Positions 1 to 6,104 of a DNA stretch of 11,567 nt are shown one piece after another. The stretch spans positions 1 through 11,567 of the forward strand of contig JAKBCB010000075.1 in the NCBI GenBank assembly GCA_021808185.1, read 5' to 3'. The notes beneath the pieces are model-generated. The model was not told the DNA's origin. It made no database searches and worked only from the letters and a program-made list of their open reading frames with translations. Origin of the DNA: Pseudomonadota bacterium. Lineage in GTDB: Bacteria > Pseudomonadota > Alphaproteobacteria > Acetobacterales > Acetobacteraceae. A program made the translations under genes and the position numbers. How positions within the stretch are numbered: the stretch's first letter is position 1; every line of letters begins with the position of its first letter.

Positions 1-63
1 CGCCATATCCGCCGTGCCAACCGCCATAGCCGCCGCGCCAGCCGCCGTATCCGCCACGCCAGC
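1..63 (-). repeat. Three tandem 21-bp units coding for a Trp/Gly/Tyr heptapeptide
   Basis: Positions 1-21, 22-42 and 43-63 are near-identical 21-bp units inside the tail of the glycine-zipper gene. Each encodes the seven-residue motif G-G-W-(R/H)-G-G-Y. The array may continue beyond the left edge. Differences between units are mostly at third codon positions, so the peptide repeat is kept while the DNA has drifted. Such low-complexity aromatic/glycine tails could be surface-exposed and sticky; that is inference. Confidence 0.8.
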
Positions 64-673
64 CCCCCCAGCCGCCACCCCAGCCCCCGCCCCAGAAGCC
101 CCCCCCGTACAGGAACGGCGAGCCGAAATAGCCATAGCCAGGGTAGCCGTAGCCGTAGCCGTAGACCGGGTACGGGTAGGCCGGGTAGCCGTATGCTGGC
201 CATCCGTAGCCGCCGCCATAGCCCGAGCCCACCCCAGCCGGCACCGTCTCGCCGGCGCCGGTCATGCACTGGGCATAGACGATGTTGTACCTCCGCTGCA
301 TCCCGACGGCCGAGGCCTGCGCCGCGTCCGCCCCGATGGCGCTGCCGGCAAGCAGCCCGGCGCCGGCGCCGATCGCAGCCCCCGCGCCCACCGCCCCCGC
401 CGCCGATCCGATCAATGCTCCCGCCGCGGCCCCGAGCGCGGTGCCGGCCACGGCGCTGCCGACACCGCTCTGCGTCGCGGCCTGCCCGGGGGTCGTGGGC
501 CCGGTGGCCTGCGCCGCTGTCTGTTGGCAGCGCGCGTCGTCGGCCAGGAACTGCTCGTAGGTCTTCCCCGGACCCGGCATCGCCGCAAAGCTTGGCCCAG
601 GCGGCGGCTGCACCACGCAGCCGGTCAGCCCGAGCAGCCCCGCAACCGTCAGCGACGTCGCGACGTTGCGCAT
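1..673 (-). CDS. Glycine-zipper lipoprotein with Gly/Tyr/Trp-rich tail (3' end outside window)
   Basis: 224 codons are visible from ATG at 673 to the left edge, with no stop reached. GGAGG lies 6 nt before the ATG. Residues 1-19 form a lipoprotein signal peptide ending in the lipobox LTGC, so Cys19 would be lipidated and the protein anchored in a membrane, probably the outer one. A PGPGKTYEQF segment and a short Cys-containing region follow. Next comes a long Gly/Ala glycine-zipper stretch (AGTALGAAAGALIGS, then GAGAAIGAGAGLLAGSAIGA) that could form one hairpin of membrane-spanning helices. A conserved Y-x3-Y-x-QCM-x2-AGE-x-VP block comes after it, and the tail is dominated by Gly, Tyr and Trp. 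It is a clear paralog of the next gene upstream (793-1392), with the same lipobox position and domain order but a much longer tail. Glycine-zipper lipoproteins are usually linked to envelope integrity. The exact role is unknown, and the membrane location is inferred from the signal. Confidence 0.85.
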   Translation of the reverse strand, partial: MRNVATSLTVAGLLGLTGCVVQPPPGPSFAAMPGPGKTYEQFLADDARCQQTAAQATGPTTPGQAATQSGVGSAVAGTALGAAAGALIGSAAGAVGAGAAIGAGAGLLAGSAIGADAAQASAVGMQRRYNIVYAQCMTGAGETVPAGVGSGYGGGYGWPAYGYPAYPYPVYGYGYGYPGYGYFGSPFLYGGGFWGGGWGGGWGGWRGGYGGWRGGYGGWHGGYG

Positions 674-710
674 CTCAATCCTCCATCGGTCGGCATCAGG
701 CCCGTCCACG

Positions 711-742
711 CTATATGGGCACGCGTCCGCCGCCGCGCTCAG
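711..742 (-). promoter_or_regulatory. Possible promoter of the 1-673 lipoprotein gene (RpoH-like)
   Basis: On the minus strand CCCATATAG (711-719) lies 38 nt before the start codon and resembles the heat-shock sigma factor -10 consensus CCCATnT. CTGAGCG (736-742) lies 16 bp upstream and is a poor match to the -35 CTTGAAA. The same arrangement at matching positions precedes the paralog, which is the main support. Confidence 0.3.
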
Positions 743-747
743 CCCGC

Positions 748-768
748 CGGGACGTTACAAAGCGGACA
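748..768 (-). promoter_or_regulatory. Shared upstream element, copy 1
   Basis: On the minus strand this 21-bp stretch reads TGTC-C-GCTTTGTAACG-T-CCCG. It matches the copy at 1469-1489 at 19 of 21 positions. Both copies end at nearly the same distance from the start codon (74 nt here, 76 nt for the other). Such conservation in otherwise divergent spacers suggests a regulator site or an upstream promoter element. It could also be a relic of the gene duplication. Confidence 0.5.
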
Positions 769-792
769 TCTTCGCCCGCCCCGCGCGGCGGC

Positions 793-1392
793 CTAACGCC
801 AGCGATGCCAGCCCCAGCCCCAGCCGCCGCCGATGAACACAGGCGGGCCGTAGTAATAGTAATAGGGCGGCGGATAGGCGTAGCCGTACGCCGGTGGCGC
901 GTAGCTGTACGCCGGGTAGGCACCGGCCGGGTAGCCGGCGGGGCGCGCGGCGATGTTGGGCACCGACTCGCCCGCGGCGCTCATGCACTGGACGTAGGCA
1001 ACATCGTAGGCGTGCTGCAAAGCCGCGGCGGATTGCTGCGCGTTGCCGGCGCCCACGGCCGAGCCCGCGAGCAGCCCCGCGCCCGCGCCGATCGCGGCCC
1101 CCGCGCCAACCGCGCCCGCGGTCGAGCCGATCAAGGCGCCCGCCGCAGCACCCAGGGCGGTGCCGGCGGCGGCGGTGCCGACCCCGCTTTGCGTCGCCGC
1201 CTGGGCGGGGGTCAGCGGCCCGGCCGCCTGCGCGCCCGCCTGCTGGCAGCGCATGTTATCGGCCTGGAATTGCTCGTAGGTCTTGCCGGGGCCGGGCATC
1301 GCCGCCACGCGTGGCCCTTCCGGCGGCTGCACCGCGCAGGCGCCGAGCCCGAGCGCCCCCGTGAGCGCCAGTAATGTTGCATAAGTGCGCAC
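793..1392 (-). CDS. Glycine-zipper lipoprotein (paralog of the 1-673 gene)
   Basis: 199 residues. The GTG at 1392 is preferred over the in-frame ATG at 1437: GGAGA sits 7 nt before the GTG, and from there the protein aligns residue by residue with its paralog, placing the lipobox LGAC with Cys19 exactly as in the neighbour. After the signal come PGPGKTYEQF, a short Cys-containing region, and a Gly/Ala glycine zipper (AAGTALGAAAGALIGSTAGA, then GAGAAIGAGAGLLAGSAVGA). The conserved Y-x3-Y-x-QCM-x2-AGE-x-VP block follows, and a short Tyr/Pro/Gly tail ends GWGWGWHRWR. It is probably a lipid-anchored envelope protein whose zipper helices insert in or lie against the membrane. Only 119 bp separate it from its paralog, but that gap holds its own upstream element, so the two may be transcribed separately. 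Function within the family is not settled; I assign none. Confidence 0.85.
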   Translation of the reverse strand: MRTYATLLALTGALGLGACAVQPPEGPRVAAMPGPGKTYEQFQADNMRCQQAGAQAAGPLTPAQAATQSGVGTAAAGTALGAAAGALIGSTAGAVGAGAAIGAGAGLLAGSAVGAGNAQQSAAALQHAYDVAYVQCMSAAGESVPNIAARPAGYPAGAYPAYSYAPPAYGYAYPPPYYYYYGPPVFIGGGWGWGWHRWR

Positions 1393-1435
1393 GACTTCTC
1401 TCCATATCGTTGGGCGGGCGCGCCTTTCCCCCTTC

Positions 1436-1463
1436 ATTGGGGCACGGCGCGTCGTTCCTTCAA
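1436..1463 (-). promoter_or_regulatory. Possible promoter of the 793-1392 lipoprotein gene (RpoH-like)
   Basis: On the minus strand TTGAAGG (1457-1463) and CCCCAAT (1436-1442) are separated by 14 bp. This resembles the heat-shock sigma factor pattern CTTGAAA-N13-15-CCCATnT. The -10-like box is 43 nt before the GTG start. Both boxes sit at positions equivalent to those upstream of the paralog, in the shared context CGTGCCC. Confidence 0.35.
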
Positions 1464-1468
1464 CTTGG

Positions 1469-1489
1469 CGGGCCGTTACAAAGCCGACA
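1469..1489 (-). promoter_or_regulatory. Shared upstream element, copy 2
   Basis: The minus strand reads TGTC-G-GCTTTGTAACG-G-CCCG, differing from copy 1 (748-768) at only two positions. It begins just after the hairpin at 1497-1517, so its CTTTGT could instead serve as a short T-rich tail of a terminator. Conservation of the following AACG-x-CCCG, and of spacing to the start codon, favours a regulatory role. Confidence 0.5.
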
Positions 1490-1496
1490 GGCAGCC

Positions 1497-1517
1497 GCGC
1501 GCATTCGGCATGCGCGC
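1497..1517 (-). terminator. Hairpin directly after the MFS gene, possible terminator
   Basis: A perfect 8-bp stem (GCGCGCAT / ATGCGCGC) with a 5-nt loop starts 4 nt after the transporter stop codon. The next T-rich stretch is only CTTTGT, about 14 nt further, so this is not a classic intrinsic terminator. Its place at the end of the long minus-strand gene cluster supports a role in ending transcription or protecting the 3' end. Confidence 0.4.
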
Positions 1518-1521
1518 CCGC

Positions 1522-2919
1522 TCAGTGGGAAATCTCCTCCAGCGCCAGCCCGCGCGTGCGCGGCCCGAACAGGCCCACCGAGATCACCACCAGCAGCATT
1601 GCGCTGGAGATGAAGGCGAACACGCCCACCGTACCGAAGCCTTCCAGGAAGAAGGCGATCATGAAGCTGTTGAACACGGTGGACAGCCGGCTGAACGAAT
1701 AGACGAAGCCGACCGCGCGCGCCCGCACGCGGGTGGGGAACAGTTCCGCCTGATAGGCGTGATAGGCGTAGGACAGCAGGTTGTTCGTCACCGTGATGCC
1801 GATGCCGCAGGCGATCATCTCGACCGGGGTTGCCGCCTGGGAGAACAACATTCCGAAGGCGGCGGTACCACAGGCGGCGGCCACGATCTGCCATTTGCGC
1901 TCCACCTTGTCGGCGAAGAACAGGAACAGCAGCGGCACACTGGGGCTCGCGAGCGCGATGATGAAGGAATATTGCAGGCTCTTGGTGAAGCCCGAGCCCC
2001 GGGCCGACAACAGCGCCGGCACCCAGTTGCCGAAGCCGTAGAAGCCGATCGCCTGACAGATGTTGAACACGATCAGCATGATGGTCCGTCGCCGATAGGG
2101 CGGGCGCCAGATTTCGACGAAGCGGGCCTGTCCGCCTTCCTCCCGCGCGGCCGGGCCGGGGGCCGGCAGTGTGCGGCCGGTGTCGGCCGCCACGCGCGCC
2201 TCGATCCAGGCGGTGATGCGCTCGGCCTCGGCGGTGCGGCCGTGGGCCGCGAGCCAGCGCGGGCTTTCCGGCACGGCGCGGCGGATGAACCACACCACGA
2301 TGGCGGCCAGCGCCGGAAACGCCGCCACGAAGCGCCAGCCAGAGATATCGAGCGGGTCGTGCGGCACCAGCAGCCAGCCCAGCAGGGCCGCGATCGGAAC
2401 CGAGCAGAACTGGATCGCCTGATTGAGGGTGAACGCCCGGCCCCGCATGCCCTTCGGCACCAGCTCGGCGATGTAGCTGTCGATGGTGACCAGCTCGACG
2501 CCGATGCCGATGCCGGCAATGAAGCGCCAGATGTCGAGCCATAGCGCGCTTTCGCGCGTGGCCATCACCAGGGTCGCGGCGGAATACCAGAGCAGCGAGT
2601 AGGTGAAGATGGCGCGGCGGCCATAGCGGTCCGCCACGTAGCCGAAGCCGATGGTGCCGACGAACAGGCCGGCGAAGGTGATGGACGCGAAGGCCGCCTG
2701 ATCGGTCAGCCCGAACATGCCCTTCGCGCCTTGCAGGAAGATGCCGTCGCGGAACAGGCCGGGGCTGACATAGGCGGTCATCAGCAGGTCGTAGAGCTCG
2801 AAACAGCCGCCGACCGAGAGCAGCATCACCAGCACCCAGAGATGCCGTGATTCGGGCAGCCGGTCGAGCCGCGCGGTGATGCTGGCGGCGGTGTTGCTGG
2901 CGGCGGTGTTGCTGGCCAT
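1522..2919 (-). CDS. Major facilitator superfamily transporter (sugar/metabolite porter type)
   Basis: 465 residues, about 12 predicted membrane helices, inner membrane. The ATG at 2919 is preceded by AGGAGG at 8 nt and overlaps the recR stop codon (TGATG), so translation is probably coupled to recR. Family signatures are the loop 2-3 motif DRYGRR (97-102), PESPRWL (217-223) before the large central cytoplasmic loop (about 223-275), and ELFPTRVRARAVG (392-404), the second-half counterpart typical of the sugar/metabolite:H+ symporter branch. The C-terminal GPRTRGLALEEI replaces the usual PETKG-type ending. The substrate cannot be read from the sequence; organic acids, aromatic acids and sugars are all transported by relatives. 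A hairpin follows 4 nt after the stop. Linkage to recR is unusual and may reflect shared transcription rather than shared function. Confidence 0.88.
   Translation of the reverse strand: MASNTAASNTAASITARLDRLPESRHLWVLVMLLSVGGCFELYDLLMTAYVSPGLFRDGIFLQGAKGMFGLTDQAAFASITFAGLFVGTIGFGYVADRYGRRAIFTYSLLWYSAATLVMATRESALWLDIWRFIAGIGIGVELVTIDSYIAELVPKGMRGRAFTLNQAIQFCSVPIAALLGWLLVPHDPLDISGWRFVAAFPALAAIVVWFIRRAVPESPRWLAAHGRTAEAERITAWIEARVAADTGRTLPAPGPAAREEGGQARFVEIWRPPYRRRTIMLIVFNICQAIGFYGFGNWVPALLSARGSGFTKSLQYSFIIALASPSVPLLFLFFADKVERKWQIVAAACGTAAFGMLFSQAATPVEMIACGIGITVTNNLLSYAYHAYQAELFPTRVRARAVGFVYSFSRLSTVFNSFMIAFFLEGFGTVGVFAFISSAMLLVVISVGLFGPRTRGLALEEISH
2881..2910 (-). repeat. Perfect 15-bp tandem duplication at the transporter N-terminus
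   Basis: Positions 2881-2895 and 2896-2910 are identical 15-bp units. They lie in the first codons of the MFS gene and encode the repeated SNTAA-type peptide in MASNTAASNTAAS. The duplication keeps the frame and lies in the cytoplasmic N-terminal extension before the first helix, so it should be tolerated. It could vary in copy number between strains. Confidence 0.85.
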
Positions 2920-3512
2920 CAGATCAGCCTCCTGCCGCGCAGCGCGGCGCCGAGCGTGCCGTCGTCCAGCACTTCCAGCGCGCCGCCGATCGGCACGCCC
3001 TGGCCGACGCGGCTGATCGCCACACCGGATGGTTTCAGCCGTTCGGTCAGCCAATGCGCCGTCGCCGCGCCATCGACCGTCGCACCCAGCGCCAGGATCA
3101 CTTCGCTGACCCCGCCCTCGGCGATGCGGTCGAGCAGCGGCGACAGCAACAGATCCTCCGGCCCGGTGCCGCCGAGGGCCGAGAGCGTGCCGCCGAGCAC
3201 ATGGTACAGCCCGCGATGCACGCCCGAGCGCTCCAGCGCCCACAGGTCGCCCACACCCTCGACGACGCAGATCAGCGCGCGGTCGCGCCGTGGGTCGGCG
3301 CAGATGCCGCACGGATCGGCGCTGTCGAGGTTGCCGCATTGCGCGCAGGTGCGCACGGCGCGCGCGGCGTCGGCCATGGCGTTGGCCAGCGGCACCATGC
3401 GCACCTCCGGGTGCTGCAACAGCTTCAGCGCCGCCCGCCGCGCGCTGCGCGGCCCCAGGCCCGGCAGCTTCGCCAGCAGCGCGATCAGCCGTTCGACCTC
3501 GGGACCGCCCAT
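2919..3512 (-). CDS. recR: Recombination mediator protein RecR
   Basis: 197 residues, the usual length for RecR, which works with RecO (and RecF) to load RecA on SSB-coated single-stranded DNA during gap repair. Visible parts in order: a helix-hairpin-helix with the LPGLGPRSARRAA signature (16-28); a four-Cys zinc finger C56-x2-C59-x8-C68-x2-C71; a Toprim domain starting ICVVEGVGDLWALE (81-94) with the conserved acidic residue Glu85, then GLYHVLGG (101-108); and the C-terminal SRVGQGVPIGGALEVLDDGTL segment typical of the family. The start MGGPEVERLI matches the standard RecR N-terminus, although the nearest purine-rich site (GGGAGAG) is 11 nt upstream, longer than usual. ybaB lies 57 nt upstream and the transporter start overlaps the stop by one base. 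Confidence 0.97.
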   Translation of the reverse strand: MGGPEVERLIALLAKLPGLGPRSARRAALKLLQHPEVRMVPLANAMADAARAVRTCAQCGNLDSADPCGICADPRRDRALICVVEGVGDLWALERSGVHRGLYHVLGGTLSALGGTGPEDLLLSPLLDRIAEGGVSEVILALGATVDGAATAHWLTERLKPSGVAISRVGQGVPIGGALEVLDDGTLGAALRGRRLI

Positions 3513-3524
3513 GCCGCTAAGTAC

Positions 3525-3554
3525 TCTCCCTCTGTGGGAGGAAGAAGCGGGAGA
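3525..3554 (-). promoter_or_regulatory. Possible hairpin(s) hiding the recR ribosome binding site
   Basis: In the ybaB-recR spacer the minus-strand GGGAGA (3525-3530), the only SD-like sequence before recR, can pair with TCTCCC at 3549-3554 (6 bp). Five of its bases can instead pair with CTCCC at 3536-3540, with a 5-nt loop. Either would cover the site. This is weak structural evidence only. Confidence 0.2.
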
Positions 3555-3569
3555 AAACCCGTGCCCCCA

Positions 3570-3893
3570 TCAAAACGGCAGCTTCATCCCCGGCGGCAGG
3601 TTCAGCCCGCCGGTGACTTTCTGCATTTCCTCGGCCGCCGTCGCCTCCATCTTGCGGCGCGCGTCGGCGCTGGCGGCCAGGATGAGGTCTTGCAGCATCT
3701 CCATCTCGGCGGGGTCGGCGAGCTTGGGGTCGATGCGGATCGACTTCATCTCGCCCTTGCCGGTGATGACCACGCGGACCATGCCGGCGCCGGAGACGCC
3801 CTCGATCTCGGCGGCTTCCAGCGCCGCCTGCATGTCCTCCATCTTCTTCTGCATCTGACTGGCCTGCTTCATCAGGCCGGCGATGTTCTTCAC
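3570..3893 (-). CDS. ybaB: YbaB/EbfC family nucleoid-associated protein
   Basis: 107 residues from the GTG at 3893, preceded by GGGAG at about 8 nt. Longer in-frame readings extend into the non-coding spacer and lack homology, so this start is chosen; the length equals the family norm. The sequence begins VKNIAGLMKQASQMQKKMED, the classic YbaB N-terminal helix. It continues with the central beta region (GMVRVVITGKGEMKSIRIDP) and ends with an Ala-rich helix and GGLNLPPGMKLPF. YbaB/EbfC proteins form tweezer-like dimers that bind DNA and help organise the nucleoid. Its place just upstream of recR is the widespread bacterial arrangement, in which dnaX normally precedes it directly. Here a chemoreceptor gene intervenes. 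Confidence 0.95.
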   Translation of the reverse strand: MKNIAGLMKQASQMQKKMEDMQAALEAAEIEGVSGAGMVRVVITGKGEMKSIRIDPKLADPAEMEMLQDLILAASADARRKMEATAAEEMQKVTGGLNLPPGMKLPF

Positions 3894-3999
3894 GTCAGTT
3901 CTCCCACTCCGCCAGGGCGCGCCAGCGGCGACCATGCCACTCAAGATGCCGTGCCGGATACCCAAGAAGCGTGACGGAGGGAAGGGCGGCGCCGCGTGG

Positions 4000-6024
4000 T
4001 CAGGCCGCCGCAGCCAGCCGTACCCGCCCGGTGACGGCCTCGATCGCGGCGTCGATGCCGGCAAGGGTGCGTTCGTCCTGGCGGAAGGCGATCGCGACCA
4101 CGCCGTTGCCGCAGCGCACGATGCGCGCGGGGAATGGCTGCGCCAAGCCGGGCAGCGCGAAGATTGCCTCCGCCCCAGCGGTGGCGAGCAGGGCTGTGCG
4201 CAGGGCGGCGCCGCCGCGCGATATGTCCTGCACGGCGGCCGGGTGCGCGACACTGCCGGCCAGGGCCAGCGTGGCCGGCGCGTCGTGGCCGGGCAGCCGC
4301 ACGTAGCGTCGCCGCTCGTCCTCGCCGCATTGCATCGTGCGCAGGAACCCGCCCACCTCGGCGAGCAGCACATCGGCGACATTGGCGATGTCGTCGGACG
4401 CGCTCAGCACGGTCCGGCTCATTGTGCCGGTGCTGCCCGCGATCTCCACCATCTCGGCCATGGCGCTGGCGGTGCGCTCGCCGGTCGCCGCGACCGCCTG
4501 CACGTTCACGGCGATTTCCCGTGTCGCCGCCCCCTGTTCCTCGATGGCCGCCGCGATCGCGGCCGATACCGCGTCCATCCGGCCAATCGCCGCGCCCACT
4601 TCGCGGATGGCGGTGGCGGTGTGCTCGGTCGCGGTGCGAATGCCGCTCACCTGCTCGCCGATCTCGGCGGTGGCGCGCGTGGTCTGCGCCGCCAGCGCCT
4701 TGACCTCGTTGGCGACGACGGCGAAGCCCTTGCCGGCCTCGCCGGCGCGCGCCGCCTCGATGGTCGCGTTCAGCGCCAGCAGATTGGTCTGCCCCGCGAT
4801 GGTGGAAATGGCATGGCCGACATCGCCGATGCGCTCGGCGAGCTTGGACAGCGTCAGGAATGTGGTGTCTGTCTCCGTCGCGCGCGCCACGGCCTCGCGG
4901 GTGGCGGCGGAGGCGTGCGCCACTTGCCGCGCGATTTCATCGACGCTGCTCGACAGTTCGGTGGTGGCGGCGGCCACCGTGGAGAGATCGCGCGAGGACT
5001 CGGCCGAGCCTTGCGCCGTCTCGGTGGCGCTGCCCAGGGTGCGCTCGGTGTCGCGGGCCATGCCGCGCGCGGTCTGGCTCATGGTCCGCGCGGCGTCGGT
5101 CAGGCGCGACAGCACGCCTGAGATCACTTCGCCGAAATCCTGCGTCAGCCGGTCCATTGCCGCCTGCCGCCGGTCCTTGGCCGCGCGCTCGGTGTGGGCG
5201 AGGTGCTCCAGCCGCACCCGCTCGGCGGAATTGGCCTTCAGGATCTCCAGTGCGCGCGCGAGGCTGCCGAGTTCGTCGTGCCGCCCCGCGCCCGCGATGC
5301 CGACGCCGAGATCGCCGCCGGCCAGCCGTTCGGTGGCCCCGGTCAGCCCGCGCAGCGGGCGCGCCACCCCCCGGCCCAGCCACCAGATCACCACGCCGAC
5401 CAGCAGGCCGGCGCCGATCCCGAGGCCTGCCAGTTCCCAGGCCATGCGCTGACGCGCGGCGGAGATATCATCGACGTACACGCCGGTGCCGATCACCCAG
5501 CCCCAGGGCTGGAAGCCGCGCACATAGGACAGCTTGGGCACCGGCGCGTCCGAACCCGGGCGCGGCCAAAGGTAATCCACCACACCTTCGCCCCGCGCCC
5601 GTACCGTCTCGGTCGCCACCGCGAACAGCGCCTTGCCGTTCGGATCCTTGATGAGCGCGCCATCCGTGCCATTCAGTGTCGGCTTGATCGGATGCATCAC
5701 GATGCGGACCTGCATGTCGTTGATCCAGACATAGTTCTCGCCGAGGTAGCGGATCGCCCCGATTGCCGTGGCCGCCGCCGCTTTCGCGGCTTCCTCGGGC
5801 ATGCGGCCGTCGCGGGCACGTGCTTCGTAGGTCGTGGCGATCCCGGCAGCGGCATCGGTGAGCGAGCGCAGCAGGTCGATCCTGGCGTCCTCGATGCGGC
5901 GGCTCTCGACGGAATAGACCGTCGTCAGCAGCAACCCGACCGCAAGGACAGCGGCAATAGTCGCCCATTGCAGGCGTGCGCCGATCGAGCCTGTCGTGGC
6001 GCGTATCACCTTGGCCAGCAGCAT
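4000..6024 (-). CDS. Methyl-accepting chemotaxis protein with Cache sensor and C-terminal PilZ domain
   Basis: 674 residues; ATG at 6024 with GAGG at 8 nt. Order: cytoplasmic start, TM1 (about 21-37), a periplasmic single Cache domain (about 40-190, with YVWINDMQVRIVMHP and the later WGWVIGTGVYVDDI), TM2 (about 197-217), HAMP (about 218-270), then a long coiled signalling domain. The hairpin tip is near 423-445 (EAARAGEAGKGFAVVANEV), the site that contacts CheA and CheW. A PilZ-like domain follows at about 569-660: R572-x3-R576 (RRYVR) and D600-I-S602-R-G-G605, matching the RxxxR and DxSxxG c-di-GMP-binding motifs. The Azospirillum brasilense receptor Tlp1 is a known chemoreceptor ending in PilZ, so c-di-GMP control of signalling is a sound inference. 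The ligand is unknown; relatives of this Cache type bind small organic acids. No che or flagellar genes are in view. It separates dnaX (80 nt upstream) from ybaB (106 nt downstream). Confidence 0.93.
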   Translation of the reverse strand: MLLAKVIRATTGSIGARLQWATIAAVLAVGLLLTTVYSVESRRIEDARIDLLRSLTDAAAGIATTYEARARDGRMPEEAAKAAAATAIGAIRYLGENYVWINDMQVRIVMHPIKPTLNGTDGALIKDPNGKALFAVATETVRARGEGVVDYLWPRPGSDAPVPKLSYVRGFQPWGWVIGTGVYVDDISAARQRMAWELAGLGIGAGLLVGVVIWWLGRGVARPLRGLTGATERLAGGDLGVGIAGAGRHDELGSLARALEILKANSAERVRLEHLAHTERAAKDRRQAAMDRLTQDFGEVISGVLSRLTDAARTMSQTARGMARDTERTLGSATETAQGSAESSRDLSTVAAATTELSSSVDEIARQVAHASAATREAVARATETDTTFLTLSKLAERIGDVGHAISTIAGQTNLLALNATIEAARAGEAGKGFAVVANEVKALAAQTTRATAEIGEQVSGIRTATEHTATAIREVGAAIGRMDAVSAAIAAAIEEQGAATREIAVNVQAVAATGERTASAMAEMVEIAGSTGTMSRTVLSASDDIANVADVLLAEVGGFLRTMQCGEDERRRYVRLPGHDAPATLALAGSVAHPAAVQDISRGGAALRTALLATAGAEAIFALPGLAQPFPARIVRCGNGVVAIAFRQDERTLAGIDAAIEAVTGRVRLAAAA

Positions 6025-6104
6025 CTGTCGTGCCTCTTTTATACAAGGGCCGCAGAGTGCAACGAACCGATGAAGGAAAGCCTACTCGCAGGGGACCGCG
6101 GCGG

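Noticed and set aside
193..1374. Long plus-strand open frame opposite the lipoprotein genes
   Set aside because: It is an Arg/Pro/Ala-rich shadow of the two lipoprotein genes on the other strand, with no ribosome binding site or family likeness, as expected in very GC-rich DNA.
3894..4382. Longer N-terminus for ybaB reaching into the chemoreceptor
   Set aside because: The added residues are low-complexity out-of-frame translation of the chemoreceptor C-terminus. The GTG at 3893 gives the usual family length.
6025..6104. Promoter for the chemoreceptor (TATAAA about 16 nt before the start)
   Set aside because: The TATAAA is a reasonable -10 box, but no -35 match is found at 16-18 bp and the leader would be about 10 nt long, so I do not list it as a feature.
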